From Micropruina sp. (GTDB taxonomy: Bacteria; Actinomycetota; Actinomycetes; Propionibacteriales; Propionibacteriaceae), in assembly GCA_016711105.1 (NCBI GenBank), contig JADJTO010000010.1, forward strand, positions 56,594 to 120,593: a DNA stretch of 64,000 nt, read 5' to 3'. Position 1 is the stretch's first letter. Every line of letters begins with the position of its first letter. Under the pieces are notes generated by a model, which was not told where the DNA came from, made no database searches, and saw nothing but the letters and a program-made list of their open reading frames with translations. This document shows, one piece after another, positions 17,368 to 26,638 of the stretch. A program made the position numbers and the translations under genes.

Positions 17368-18519
17368 GTGAGCTTCTATCTCGCCGAGGTCCCGCCCAGC
17401 GACGCCCCGGCTTGGGTCGTGGAGTCGATCAGCGCGCTGCAGAGCGCCTGCGAAATCGAACTGCACGGCGAAGACAACAGTGAGTCCACGCCGGCCTTGA
17501 CTGTGATGTACGCCAACCAGACAGACACCGACAAGTACTTTCTCGTGGCCCTGGCCGGCTCCGCCCTCCTCGAGACCATTCCGAGGGCCAAGAGTTCCAC
17601 CAGATCGGGCCTGCCAGAGGTTCCGGTCGAGGGCGGAGACATGCTGGGCTGCGCCTACCTGGCGTTCCCGCGCAAGGACAATCCGCACCTCGCCGAGGAT
17701 GGCTGGATCACCGTCGACGCTGTGCACCGGAGGCGCGGGATCGGCCAGGCGCTGTGGGAGCACTTGCTCGCACTGACCCGCACCCAAGGTCGCACCAGCA
17801 TCATCGGCTACACCGACCACGCCCGAGCGGCCGAACAAGGCGACCCGGACGCGCTGCAGCCACCCACCGGGACCGCCGCCCTCCCGCTCGACGCGGCCAG
17901 TTCCTTCGCGCTGCGCTGCGGCTTCTCCTTGGAACAGACCGAGCAGCAGTCGAGTCTCCTGATGCCGGTACCCGAGGACGTCCTGGCCGGGCTCTGGGAA
18001 GCCGCGGCGCCGCTCGCCCACTCCTACATGCTTCGCGGCTATGTCGGGCCCACGCCCGCCGACCTGCTCGAGGGGGTCGGTCCGATGTTCGCCGCCTTGT
18101 CCAGTGACGCTCCCACCGCGGGGCTGGACTGGCACGGCGAGTCCTGGGACGCCGAACGGGTGGCCCGGCATGACGCCGTGATTGCTGCCAGCGGAGTGAT
18201 GTACAACACGGTGGCGCTGCATCGGGCCACCGGCGAGGTGGTCGCCCTGACCCAGATCATGTGTGACCATGAACGCCCCGACCGGACCTTTCAGTGGTCG
18301 ACGATCGTCGCCTCAGCGCATCGCGGGCACCGGCTGGGGATTCTGATCAAGGTCGCCAACCTCCGGCTGCTGGCCGAGGAGGAGCCACGCGCCACGTCGG
18401 TGCAGACCTGGAACGCGGCCGAGAACGACCACATGCTCGCGATCAACGTGGCCCTCGGGTTTCGGGCGTCTTCCCTGGGTGGGGTCTGGCAACGGACGTT
18501 GTCCCCAGGTTCTGGCTGA
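17368..18519 (+). CDS. GNAT-family N-acetyltransferase, two tandem GNAT-like halves
   Basis: 383 residues from GTG 17368 (VSFYLAEVPPSDAP); a TTG at 17332 would add 12 residues. The first half has an acetyl-CoA loop, VDAVHRRRGIGQALWEHLL (R-R-x-G-I-G-x-A). The second has STIVASAHRGHRLGILIKVA, a second and more degenerate loop, then TWNAAENDHMLAINVALGF. The double-domain build recalls mycothiol synthase (MshD)-like and related actinobacterial enzymes, but MshD-specific identity cannot be claimed. Converges on map with an 11-base gap. Confidence 0.8.
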   Translation: MSFYLAEVPPSDAPAWVVESISALQSACEIELHGEDNSESTPALTVMYANQTDTDKYFLVALAGSALLETIPRAKSSTRSGLPEVPVEGGDMLGCAYLAFPRKDNPHLAEDGWITVDAVHRRRGIGQALWEHLLALTRTQGRTSIIGYTDHARAAEQGDPDALQPPTGTAALPLDAASSFALRCGFSLEQTEQQSSLLMPVPEDVLAGLWEAAAPLAHSYMLRGYVGPTPADLLEGVGPMFAALSSDAPTAGLDWHGESWDAERVARHDAVIAASGVMYNTVALHRATGEVVALTQIMCDHERPDRTFQWSTIVASAHRGHRLGILIKVANLRLLAEEEPRATSVQTWNAAENDHMLAINVALGFRASSLGGVWQRTLSPGSG

Positions 18520-18530
18520 GGTGCCGGGGC

Positions 18531-19358
18531 TCAGTCCGACAATGGCCCGAACTTCACCCCGAGCCGATTGAGCATCTCCTCGCCACCGTCCTGGGCCGTC
18601 AGCACCCAGATGCCGTCCTTGGTCACGGTCATGGTGTTCTCCCAGTGCGCGGCGACCGACGAATCCCGGGTGACCACGGTCCACTCGTCCTCAAGGGTCG
18701 CGGTCTGGGCCGTGCCGAGCGTCACCATGGGCTCAATCGCCAAGCAGAGACCCTGCACGATCAGTGGGCCGCGGCCTCGTTTGCCCAGGTTCGGCACGTC
18801 GGGCGGTTGGTGCATCTGCGAACCGATGCCGTGCCCGGTGAACTCCGCGACGATGCCGTAGGAGGCCGGTTGACGTCGCAGGTGGGTCTCGATCGCGTTC
18901 GAGATGTCCCCCACTCGCCCGCCGATCCGGGCAGCGGCGATCCCTTGCCACATGGACTCTCGGGTGACCTCGCTCAGCCGGGCTCGCTCGGCCGTGGTTT
19001 CTCCCACGGCAAAGGTCACCGCGGCGTCGCCGTGCCAGCCCTGCACCGTGGCGCCGAAGTCGACCGAGACCAGGTCACCCTCGACCAGCACACGCTCACC
19101 GGGGATGCCATGGACGACCTCCTCGTTCACTGAGATGCAGGTCACGGCCGGATACGGAGGCAACCCACCGCCGCCGTAGCCGAGGAAAGAGGAACCCGCG
19201 CCAGCCCGGGCCAACTCTTCGCGGGCCAGCCCGTCCAACTCGGCCGTGGTCAGGCCCGGACGCGCGGCCACGCGCAAAGCTTCCAGGGTGCGTCCGACCA
19301 CCAGTCCGGCCTGACGCATCAACCGCAGCTGGTCGGGCGTCTTCAACTCCACCCGCAC
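18531..19358 (-). CDS. map: Methionine aminopeptidase, type I
   Basis: 275 residues from GTG 19356-19358, 2 bases after the adk stop. Removes N-terminal Met from nascent proteins. Dimetal-binding residues are recognisable in VSVDFGATVQGWHGDAAVTF (two Asp), GHGIGSQMH (His), AIEPM (Glu) and HWENTMTV (Glu). NEEVVHGIPG supplies the active-site His. No N-terminal zinc-finger extension, as expected for the short bacterial form. The secY-adk-map order is the standard actinobacterial arrangement. Confidence 0.96.
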   Translation of the reverse strand: MRVELKTPDQLRLMRQAGLVVGRTLEALRVAARPGLTTAELDGLAREELARAGAGSSFLGYGGGGLPPYPAVTCISVNEEVVHGIPGERVLVEGDLVSVDFGATVQGWHGDAAVTFAVGETTAERARLSEVTRESMWQGIAAARIGGRVGDISNAIETHLRRQPASYGIVAEFTGHGIGSQMHQPPDVPNLGKRGRGPLIVQGLCLAIEPMVTLGTAQTATLEDEWTVVTRDSSVAAHWENTMTVTKDGIWVLTAQDGGEEMLNRLGVKFGPLSD

Positions 19359-19360
19359 GC

Positions 19361-19936
19361 TCAGACGCCGACCTTGGCGTCGAGGGCGGTGAAGATGCGC
19401 TCAGCCACTTCGTCGACGGAGCCCAGCCCATCGACCTCGATCAGAACCCCGCGGGCGCGGTAGACGTCAAGCAGGGGGCCGGTTTCGGCGGCATAGACGG
19501 CCATTCGGTTCCGGATGGTGGCTTCGTTGTCGTCTTCGCGGCCTTCGATCTCGGCCCGCTTGAGCAGGCGGGCGACCACGGCGTCCTCGTCGGCGGTGAG
19601 GGCGATCACCGCATCAACCTTGTTGCCGTCATTGGCCAAGTCGTTGTCGAGCGAGACCACCTGCCCAACGGTGCGCGGAAAGCCGTCCAGCAACCAACCG
19701 TTGGCGGCGTCGGGCTGGGCCAGGCGAGCGTGCACGACCTGCAGGGTCAGGTCGTCGGAGACGTAGCCACCTTGGGCGATGACGCGCTTGATCCGTTCCC
19801 CCAACGCTGTTCGATCGGTGATCGCCAGCCGAAAGATCATGCCCGTGGAGATCGCGGGTATCCCGTAGTGTTCGGCGATCGCGCCTGCCTGGGTACCCTT
19901 GCCGGCCCCAGGGGGACCCATGATCAACATCCGCAT
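19361..19936 (-). CDS. adk: Adenylate kinase
   Basis: 191 residues with AAAGGAG before ATG 19934-19936. Catalyses ATP + AMP to 2 ADP. P-loop GPPGAGKGTQ at residues 7-16, AMP-binding STGMIFR and LDGFPRT, and the short LID (AEIEGREDDNEATIRNR) that marks the non-zinc short form common in actinobacteria. Expressed between secY and map. Confidence 0.97.
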   Translation of the reverse strand: MRMLIMGPPGAGKGTQAGAIAEHYGIPAISTGMIFRLAITDRTALGERIKRVIAQGGYVSDDLTLQVVHARLAQPDAANGWLLDGFPRTVGQVVSLDNDLANDGNKVDAVIALTADEDAVVARLLKRAEIEGREDDNEATIRNRMAVYAAETGPLLDVYRARGVLIEVDGLGSVDEVAERIFTALDAKVGV

Positions 19937-19956
19937 CGTCGAACTCCTTTGTTCTG

Positions 19957-21266
19957 TTAGCGCAAGAACCCTTCGTAGTTGCGCTGCTGAAGCTGGCTCT
20001 CGATCTGCTTGACCGTGTCCAATCCAACACCAACGATGATCAAAATGGACGTCCCCCGAAGGGGAAGTTCTGCTGGGTGCCGAACGCGATGAACGCCAAG
20101 GCGGGGATCAACGAGATGGTCGCCAGGTACAGCGCGCCGGGGGCGGTGATCCGGGAGAGCACGAACGCCAGGTAGTCCTCGGTCGGCTTGCCCGCCCGGA
20201 TGCCGGGGATGAATCCGCCGTACTTCTTCATATCGTCGGCGACTTCCACCGGGTCGAAGGTGATGGCCACGTAGAAGTAGGTGAAGAAGACGATCAAGCC
20301 GGAGAAGACCAGGTTGTAGATCCAGGTGTCCCCGCGAACGAAGTTCGCGGCGATCCAGGACGAGACCGGCGAGTCGGGCTGGAACTGCGCATACAGGACG
20401 GGGAGGTACAGCATCGAGGAGGCGAAAATCACCGGGATGACACCGGCCTGGTTCACCTTCAGCGGAATGTAGGTCGTGCTGCCGCCGAACAGGCGCCGCC
20501 CAACCATCCGCTTGGCGTACTGGACCGGAATCCGTCGCTGGGACTGTTCGATGAAGATCACACCGAGCATGACCAACAAGCCGATCGCCATCACCACAGA
20601 GAAGGCCAGCCACCCGGCCGCACCCTCCCGGCTCTCCTTGATGCCCCAGAGGGCGGCCGGGAACTGGGCCGCAATCTGAGTGAAAATCATGACCGACATG
20701 CCGTTGCCGATCCCCCGGTCGGTGACCAACTCACCCATCCACATGATCACCCCGGTGCCGGCGGTCATGGTCAGGATCATCACGATGACCGGGAAGATTC
20801 CCTTGTCGTAGACAAGATCCCGGTTGCAGCCCTGGAACAGCTGACCGTTGACGGCGAGCGTCACGAACGCCGTGGCGTTGAGCACAGCCAGCACCAGGGT
20901 CAGGTAGCGGGTGTACTGAGTGATCTTGGCGGTGCCCGCGGCGCCTTCCTTCTTCAGCGTCTCCAACCGCGGGATGACCACGGTGAGCAACTGCAGAATG
21001 ATGCTGGCCGTGATGTAGGGCATGATGCCGAGCGCGAAGATCGCCAACTGCAGCAGCGCTCCGCCGGAGAAGAGGTTGATCATGGAGTACAGACCGGCGC
21101 TCTCACCAGCCTGAGCTTCGGCCCGACAGGCGTCCACGTTGACCAGGTTGACGTTCGGCGCAGGGATCACCGACCCCAGGCGGAACACCGCCAGGATGAA
21201 CAAGGTGAACAGGATCTTCCTGCGCAGATCCGGCGTCTTCAGCGCGTTAGCGAAGGCGGAGAGCAT
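19957..21266 (-). CDS. secY: Protein translocase subunit SecY (frameshift near the 3' end)
   Basis: ATG 21264-21266 with AAGGAG. Ten-helix channel of the Sec translocon; the opening MLSAFANALKTPDLRRKILF and the plug region with PAPNVN are typical. At 20053-20057 a C run appears one base short. The uncorrected frame ends in GGRPF and a stop at 20040, losing the conserved last helix. The neighbouring frame continues GTSILIIVGVGLDTVKQIES and ends QLQQRNYEGFLR, the expected C-terminus. Repaired length is about 436 residues. SecY is essential, so a real break is unlikely. Confidence 0.95.
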
Positions 21267-21349
21267 TCCGACTTCTTCTCCTTATATAGCAAACAACCGG
21301 CTGGACCGGACAACGCGTGGAACTCTACCGTGCCGATCACCAAACCCAC

Positions 21350-22108
21350 TCATCCTGGTCTGACTACACCGACCAGCCCCTCAACACCTGGACGCTCCTC
21401 CAGGGTTGGCCTGGTCACCTGCAAGCTCCTGCGCGCGCCCGCAAGTACGCGGGCGACCTGCTCGAGCGAGGCGCGCCGCGCCGCATCGTCATCTCCGCTG
21501 GCGATCCCGATCGCGATCCGCCGATAGTGCTCGATACTCCGTGCGTCCGCAGGGAGGTGCCCGTGGGAGTCTGCGGGTCGCTCGGCCAACCGAATCAGGT
21601 CGGCCACCGTGGCGAAGAGTTCGTTGGCGCTGGAGCGCAGCAGCAAGGAATGGAAGTCCACCACCGCGTCCACGAACTCGCTCTGCCGGTCGGGGCGCAC
21701 CGACAGGAACCCCACCCGATCGGCCAGTTCGAGCAAGCGCACTCGCTGTTCCGGGGTGGCGTACCGCGCCGCAAGGGAGGCAGCGGCCGGCTGCAGGGCC
21801 GCTCGCAACTCCATCAGTTCCAACATCGTTTCGGCCCGCTCGGGGCTGTTCAGGCGCCACTTCACCAGCAAAGGATCCAGCGCGTTCCACTCCTGCCGCG
21901 GACGAATCGTGATTCCGACCCGACGACGGGATCGGACCATCCCCAACGACTCCAAGACCCGCATGATTTCGCGGGCCACCGTCCGCGACACCAAGAAGCG
22001 GCGCTCAAGGTCGGCGAGGGTGAGGACGGCGCCGGCGGCGAAGATTCCGTTGACGATGTCCTGGCCACTCTTGTTCAGAGCGTCAAGGTGGAGGTGAGGG
22101 GCCGTCAT
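21350..22108 (-). CDS. GntR-family (FadR/FCD) transcriptional regulator
   Basis: 252 residues from ATG 22106-22108 (MTAPHLHLDALNKSG), preceded by GAAAGG. N-terminal winged helix (GAVLTLADLERRFLVSRTVAREIMRVLESLGMV), then an all-helical FCD ligand domain with metal-ligand-type residues (DAVVDFHSLLLRSSAN and SIEHYRRIAIGIASGD). Such regulators usually respond to organic acids or sugars acids. It sits, unusually, between rplO and secY, separated from rplO by a strong hairpin. Its target is not evident from the neighbours. Confidence 0.88.
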   Translation of the reverse strand: MTAPHLHLDALNKSGQDIVNGIFAAGAVLTLADLERRFLVSRTVAREIMRVLESLGMVRSRRRVGITIRPRQEWNALDPLLVKWRLNSPERAETMLELMELRAALQPAAASLAARYATPEQRVRLLELADRVGFLSVRPDRQSEFVDAVVDFHSLLLRSSANELFATVADLIRLAERPADSHGHLPADARSIEHYRRIAIGIASGDDDAARRASLEQVARVLAGARRSLQVTRPTLEERPGVEGLVGVVRPG

Positions 22109-22264
22109 GGCGTGCCTTTCGCGCAGGCTGGGGGGAGAACCACCTGTCCACCCAACCCTAGTCGCCAGCCGGGCCGACGGAGAAACCCCGCAACGTGGGT
22201 ACTTCTCCCCATGTCTCGACTCGACCACCTGCGGCACTACAGAGCTCACCGGCCCTCACGCACA

Positions 22265-22306
22265 CAACGCAATGGCGGGGTCCCAGGGGACCCCGCCATT
22301 GCGTTG
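22265..22306 (-). terminator. Long hairpin after rplO, probable end of the spc operon
   Basis: Perfect 19-base inverted repeat (22265-22283 with 22288-22306) closing on a 4-base loop, 11 bases after the rplO stop. No U-tract follows, as is common in actinobacterial terminators. It separates the ribosomal operon from the GntR gene and secY. Confidence 0.75.
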
Positions 22307-22317
22307 AACAGCGAACC

Positions 22318-22755
22318 TCAGAGCTCGGTAACCGAACCGCCGGCGGCTTCGATCTTGGCCTTCGCCGAGGCGGAGAACGCATGCACGCTCACCGACACCG
22401 CGACGTTGATCTCGCCATTGCCCAGAACCTTGACCAACGAGGCGTCACGGACGGCACCCTTGGCGACCAGGTCGGCAACGGTGACCTCACCGCCGAGCGG
22501 GTAGAGCTCAGCCAGCCTGGCCACGTTGACGATCTGGTACTCGACCCGGAACGGGTTCTTGAAACCGCGAAGCTTGGGGGTGCGCATGTGCAGCGGCATC
22601 TGCCCACCCTCAAAGTTCTGCGGGGTGTTCTTGCGCGCGCCGGAGCCCTTGGTACCCCGGCCAGCAGTCTTGCCCTTGGAGCCCTCGCCGCGACCCACCC
22701 GGGTCTTGGCCGTCTTGGCACCCGGGGCCGGACGCAAGTGATGAAGCTTCAACAT
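22318..22755 (-). CDS. rplO: 50S ribosomal protein L15
   Basis: 145 residues; ATG 22753-22755 (MLKLHHLRPAPGAKTAKTRV) with GAGGAGG at good spacing, preferred over a TTG nine bases earlier. Gly-rich N-terminal extension (RGEGSKGKTAGRGTKG) threads into 23S rRNA. Last gene of the S10-spc series before a strong hairpin. Confidence 0.96.
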   Translation of the reverse strand: MLKLHHLRPAPGAKTAKTRVGRGEGSKGKTAGRGTKGSGARKNTPQNFEGGQMPLHMRTPKLRGFKNPFRVEYQIVNVARLAELYPLGGEVTVADLVAKGAVRDASLVKVLGNGEINVAVSVSVHAFSASAKAKIEAAGGSVTEL

Positions 22756-22756
22756 G

Positions 22757-22939
22757 TCACTCAACCTCCTCGACGACGACGAGGTGCGGAACGGTGAGGA
22801 CCATGCCCCGAATCTCGGGGCGGTCTTCCTTCACCACCACGTCGTCACTGCGCTTGAGGCCCAGCGAACGCAGGGTCTCACGCTGATTCTGCTTGCCACC
22901 GATCCCAGACTTGATCTGGGTCACCTTCAAGCGTGCCAT
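22757..22939 (-). CDS. rpmD: 50S ribosomal protein L30
   Basis: 60 residues, the usual bacterial length. KVTQIKSGIGGKQNQRETLRS is the family signature. Start overlaps the rpsE stop (TGATG), and the stop precedes rplO by one base, so the three are translationally coupled. Confidence 0.95.
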   Translation of the reverse strand: MARLKVTQIKSGIGGKQNQRETLRSLGLKRSDDVVVKEDRPEIRGMVLTVPHLVVVEEVE

Positions 22940-23550
22940 CAGTGCTTCGCCTCCTCACGGGCCCGGAGGATCGCCGCCGGGGTGACATCGGCCACGGACA
23001 ACCCGCGACGCTTCGCCACCTGCTCCGGCTCCTCAAGGCTCTTCAAGGCGGCCACTGTGGCGTGGACGACATTGATCGCATTGTCCGAGCCCAGGGACTT
23101 GGCCAACACATCATGCACACCTGCGCACTCCAGCACCGCACGCACCGAGCCACCGGCGATAACACCAGTACCCGGAGATGCCGGACGCAGCATCACAACG
23201 CCGGCAGCCTTCTCGCCCTGCACGGGGTGCGGGATCGTGCCCTGAATGCGGGGCACGCGGAAGAATGACTTCTTGGCCTCTTCCACGCCCTTGGCGATCG
23301 CGGCCGGGACCTCGCGGGCCTTGCCGTAGCCGACGCCGACGGTGCCGTCACCATCGCCCACCACGACCAGCGCGGTGAAGCTGAACCGACGTCCACCCTG
23401 CACCACCTTGGCCACCCGGTTGATCGCGACAACGCGCTCCAGGTAGTTGCTCTTGTCCTTCTCGGCTGGAGCGGCCTGACCACGACGGTCTTCGCGGCCA
23501 CGACGCTCCCCACCAGTTGCGCCGCCACCGCGGCGCTGGTTTCCATTCAT
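22939..23550 (-). CDS. rpsE: 30S ribosomal protein S5
   Basis: 203 residues. A basic Gly/Arg-rich N-terminal extension of about 30 residues precedes the double-stranded RNA-binding fold (ERVVAINRVAKVVQGGRRF) and the ribosomal S5 domain 2 (GSVRAVLECAGVHDVLAKSLG). Contributes to decoding fidelity. Overlaps rpmD and follows rplR. Confidence 0.97.
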   Translation of the reverse strand: MNGNQRRGGGATGGERRGREDRRGQAAPAEKDKSNYLERVVAINRVAKVVQGGRRFSFTALVVVGDGDGTVGVGYGKAREVPAAIAKGVEEAKKSFFRVPRIQGTIPHPVQGEKAAGVVMLRPASPGTGVIAGGSVRAVLECAGVHDVLAKSLGSDNAINVVHATVAALKSLEEPEQVAKRRGLSVADVTPAAILRAREEAKH

Positions 23551-23574
23551 CGCTGCTTACCTTTCCGCAATCCG

Positions 23575-23958
23575 TCAGAATCCGAGGCCGGCGTCGCGTG
23601 CGCTGTCAGCCAGCGCCGCAATCCGTCCGTGGTACTTGTTACCGGCCCGGTCGAACACGACCTGCTCGACACCGACCTTCTTGGCGCGTTCGGCGATCAG
23701 GGCGCCGACCCGCTTCGCAGCGGCGGTCTTGTCGCCCTCGGCAGCACGCAACTGGGCCTCCATGGTCGAAGCCGACGCCACCGTGACTCCCTTGGAGTCG
23801 TCGATGACCTGAGCCACCAGGTGACGAGCCGATCGGGTGACGACCAAGCGCGGACGCCCGGCGTCGCCGAAGATCTTCTTGCGCCCGCGCGCCTGACGCC
23901 GCAGTCGCGCAGCGCTCCGAGCAGCCATGCCCTTGTTGTTCGACAGTGAGATCGCCAT
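23575..23958 (-). CDS. rplR: 50S ribosomal protein L18
   Basis: 127 residues; binds 5S rRNA. Conserved RPRLVVTRSARHLVAQVIDD and the C-terminal YHGRIAALADSARDAGLGF. Start overlaps the rplF stop as TAATG. Confidence 0.97.
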   Translation of the reverse strand: MAISLSNNKGMAARSAARLRRQARGRKKIFGDAGRPRLVVTRSARHLVAQVIDDSKGVTVASASTMEAQLRAAEGDKTAAAKRVGALIAERAKKVGVEQVVFDRAGNKYHGRIAALADSARDAGLGF

Positions 23959-24503
23959 TACTTCTTCCCGGCCTTTCCAACCTTGCGGCGAACCCGTTCG
24001 CCGGCGTAACGCACGCCCTTGCCCTTGTAGGGCTCGGGCTTGCGGAGCTTGCGGATGTTGGCCGCAACTTCGCCAACGGCCTGCTTGTCGATGCCATAGA
24101 CCGTGAAGGCCGTCGGCCTTTCCACCGAGAACGTGATGCCCTCGGGTGCGTTGATCACGACCGGATGGCTGAAGCCCAAAGCGAACTCCAACTGTTGCGG
24201 GTTCTTGGAAATCACTCGGTAGCCAACGCCGACGATCTCAAGCTTCTTCTCGTAACCGGTGGTCACACCGATCACCATGTTCGAGACCAGCGTGCGGGTC
24301 AGCCCATGCAGCGAGCGCGACTGCCGCTCGTCATCTGGACGGGTAACCTCCAGCTCGCCACCCTCGTTGCGTCCGATCTTGATCGGCTCAGCGATGGTGT
24401 GCTGCAACTGGCCCTTGGGGCCCTTCACCGACACCTGCTGGCCGTCCAGAGTCACCTCGACGCCCGCCGGAACGGTAATCGGGAGTCTGCCAATTCGTGA
24501 CAT
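23958..24503 (-). CDS. rplF: 50S ribosomal protein L6
   Basis: 181 residues with the two duplicated L6 domains. MSRIGRLPITVPAGVEVTL at the start and KPEPYKGKGVRYAGERVRRK at the C-terminus are diagnostic. Lies near the sarcin-ricin loop and the factor-binding site. Followed by rplR with a one-base overlap. Confidence 0.97.
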   Translation of the reverse strand: MSRIGRLPITVPAGVEVTLDGQQVSVKGPKGQLQHTIAEPIKIGRNEGGELEVTRPDDERQSRSLHGLTRTLVSNMVIGVTTGYEKKLEIVGVGYRVISKNPQQLEFALGFSHPVVINAPEGITFSVERPTAFTVYGIDKQAVGEVAANIRKLRKPEPYKGKGVRYAGERVRRKVGKAGKK

Positions 24504-24518
24504 GTCAGTACTCCTCTC

Positions 24519-24926
24519 TCACCACACGTAGGCGAGGACTTCCCCGCCCACCGATTTGAACTTGGCCTCTTTGTCGGTGAGCAGGCCCTCCGAGGTCGAG
24601 ATGATGGCGATCCCCATGCCGCCCAGAACCTTCGGCAGAGCCGTGGCCTTGGCATACACCCGCAGACCGGGCTTGGAGATCCGGCGCACTCCGGCGATGG
24701 AGCGCTCACGGCTGTTGCCGTACTTGAGCGTGAGCTTCAGCGTCTTGCCGACCTCACCCTGGGCGGGTTCGGCGACCTCGAAGCTGGCGATGTAGCCCTG
24801 CTGCTTGAGGATCTCCGCGATGCCGACCTTGATCTTGCTGTGCGGCATGGACGTCGACTCGTGGAACGCCTGGTTGGCGTTGCGCAGACGCGTCAGCATG
24901 TCTGCGATCGGGTCAGTCATGGTCAT
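24519..24926 (-). CDS. rpsH: 30S ribosomal protein S8
   Basis: 135 residues; a second ATG two codons in (MTDPIADMLTRLRNA) is an alternative start. C-terminal STSEGLLTDKEAKFKSVGGE is the 16S-binding signature. In enterobacteria S8 represses the spc operon; no such leader is evident here. The 83 bases before it (24927-25009) separate it from rpsN and hold no gene. Confidence 0.96.
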   Translation of the reverse strand: MTMTDPIADMLTRLRNANQAFHESTSMPHSKIKVGIAEILKQQGYIASFEVAEPAQGEVGKTLKLTLKYGNSRERSIAGVRRISKPGLRVYAKATALPKVLGGMGIAIISTSEGLLTDKEAKFKSVGGEVLAYVW

Positions 24927-25009
24927 GACGTGATTTCTTCTTTCTCGGGCGGTTTCAGGCGGCCATACGGACGTCTGACCTGCACGGGTTGTTCAGTGGT
25001 TCTGGTTGC

Positions 25010-25195
25010 TCACCAGGAGGACTTGGTCACGCCGGGGAGCTCGCCCTTGTGGGCCAGTTCCCGGACGCAGATGCGGCACAGGCCGAACTTCTTGAAAACC
25101 GCCTTCGGCCGACCGCACTTGGTGCAGCGGGTGTAGGCCCGAACGGCGAACTTCGGCTTGCGCGCCTGCTTGACCTTCAGAGCAGTCTTTGCCAT
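25010..25195 (-). CDS. rpsN: 30S ribosomal protein S14, zinc-binding type Z
   Basis: 61 residues: the short form with two CxxC pairs (CTKCGRP and CRIC), which bind one zinc. Located between rplE and rpsH in the standard position. Confidence 0.96.
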   Translation of the reverse strand: MAKTALKVKQARKPKFAVRAYTRCTKCGRPKAVFKKFGLCRICVRELAHKGELPGVTKSSW

Positions 25196-25203
25196 GGCTC
25201 AGC

Positions 25204-25872
25204 TCAATTCTTTTTCGTCGGCTTGAGGGACTTCTTCTGAGCGCTCTTCGAGCCGCCCATCGGACGCCGCTTCTTCTTCGAGACCTTCTTCGGGTCGTTC
25301 TCGGGCGTCTTGAACGGGAAGCCCAGAGCCTTCAGCAGGGCCCGACCTTCGTCGTCGTTGCTCGCCGTGGTGACGAACGTGATGTCCATTCCACGCACGC
25401 GGTCGATCCGGTCCTGATCGATCTCGTGGAACATGACCTGCTCAGTCAGGCCGAAGGTGTAGTTGCCCTGGCCGTCGAACTGGCGAGCGCTGAGCCCGCG
25501 GAAGTCGCGGATGCGGGGCAGCGCCAGGCTGAGCAGCCGATCAGCGAACTCCCACATCCGGTCCCCGCGCAGGGTCACGTGACACCCGATCGGCATGCCT
25601 TCGCGCAGCTTGAACTGGGCGATCGACTTGCGCGCCTTGGTCACCTGCGGCTTCTGGCCGGTGATCTGGGTCAGGTCGCGGACGGCACCGTCGATCACTT
25701 TGGAATCACGCGCTGCCTCACCCACGCCCATGTTGACCACGATCTTGGTCAGGCCGGGGATCTGCATCACGTTGTCGTAGCCGAACTCGGTGTGCAGCGA
25801 CGGCGCGATCTCCTCGCGGTACTTCTGCTTCAGCCGCGGCAACGGCTTCGCTTCGGTCGCAGTAGCGGTCAT
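25204..25872 (-). CDS. rplE: 50S ribosomal protein L5 with basic C-terminal tail
   Basis: 222 residues, against about 185 for the family. The core (LKQKYREEIAPSLHTEFGYDN; MGVGEAARDSKVIDGAVRDL) ends near FPFKTPENDP. A Lys-rich tail of about 35 residues follows (KKVSKKKRRPMGG...). L5 carries 5S rRNA and contacts the P-site tRNA. The tail is probably lineage-specific RNA-binding. Start overlaps the rplX stop (TGATG). Confidence 0.96.
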   Translation of the reverse strand: MTATATEAKPLPRLKQKYREEIAPSLHTEFGYDNVMQIPGLTKIVVNMGVGEAARDSKVIDGAVRDLTQITGQKPQVTKARKSIAQFKLREGMPIGCHVTLRGDRMWEFADRLLSLALPRIRDFRGLSARQFDGQGNYTFGLTEQVMFHEIDQDRIDRVRGMDITFVTTASNDDEGRALLKALGFPFKTPENDPKKVSKKKRRPMGGSKSAQKKSLKPTKKN

Positions 25873-26252
25873 CAGATTTCCTTCCCGGTCTTGCGCGCGA
25901 TCCGAACGCTCCGAGTGGTTTCGTACTCGGAGCCGTCGGGACGACGCTTGGTCACCTCACGGCGCTCGTAACCCACCCGGGTCACGACCTCCTGGCCGTC
26001 CACCTTCACCACCAACTGAACGTTGGAGACGTCGATGGGAGCCTCGGTGGTGATGATCCCGCCCTTGTCCTTGGTCCGGCTCTGCGCCTGGTTGGACCGG
26101 TCGGGACGGTGCTTCTTCACCACGTTCACGCCCTGGACGACCACACGGCCGTCCTTGGGGAAGACCTCGAGGATCTCGCCGACCAGGCCCTTGTCCTTGC
26201 CGGCGATGACCTTGACTCGGTCACCCTTCTTCACATGCAGCGAATTCGCCAT
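25872..26252 (-). CDS. rplX: 50S ribosomal protein L24
   Basis: 126 residues. KKGDRVKVIAGKDKGLVGEI is the KOW motif of this assembly-initiating protein; VQGVNVVKKHRPD follows. The extended C-terminus is typical of actinobacteria. Overlaps rplE; one base from rplN. Confidence 0.96.
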   Translation of the reverse strand: MANSLHVKKGDRVKVIAGKDKGLVGEILEVFPKDGRVVVQGVNVVKKHRPDRSNQAQSRTKDKGGIITTEAPIDVSNVQLVVKVDGQEVVTRVGYERREVTKRRPDGSEYETTRSVRIARKTGKEI

Positions 26253-26253
26253 C

Positions 26254-26622
26254 TCAGATCACCTCCGGTGCGAGCGAGACGATGCGCATGAACTTCTTCT
26301 CGCGCAGCTCGCGGCCGACCGGGCCGAAGATGCGGGTGCCGCGGGGCTCCCCGTCGTTCTTCAGGATCACGGCGGCGTTCTCATCGAACTTGATGTAGGA
26401 GCCGTCGGCGCGGCGGGTCTCCTTGACCGTCCGGACGACAACCGCCTTGACGACGTCGCCCTTCTTCACATTGCCGCCGGGGATGGCGTCCTTGACCGTG
26501 GCGACGATCTTGTCGCCCAAGCCTGCATAGCGACGCTTCGAGCCACCGAGCACGCGGATGCAGAGGAGTTCCTTTGCCCCGGTGTTGTCGGCGACCTTCA
26601 GTCGCGTCTCCTGCTGGATCAT
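26254..26622 (-). CDS. rplN: 50S ribosomal protein L14
   Basis: 122 residues, canonical length. MIQQETRLKVADNTGAKELL and the C-terminal FMRIVSLAPEVI are invariant family blocks. Forms part of the inter-subunit bridge region. Confidence 0.97.
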   Translation of the reverse strand: MIQQETRLKVADNTGAKELLCIRVLGGSKRRYAGLGDKIVATVKDAIPGGNVKKGDVVKAVVVRTVKETRRADGSYIKFDENAAVILKNDGEPRGTRIFGPVGRELREKKFMRIVSLAPEVI

Positions 26623-26638
26623 TTACCTCACTCGTCCC

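Noticed and set aside
21283..21313. TATATA with TTGTCC as a secY promoter
   Set aside because: The -10-like TATATA overlaps the secY ribosome binding site (21278-21283), so initiation would fall after it; spacing is also long at 19.
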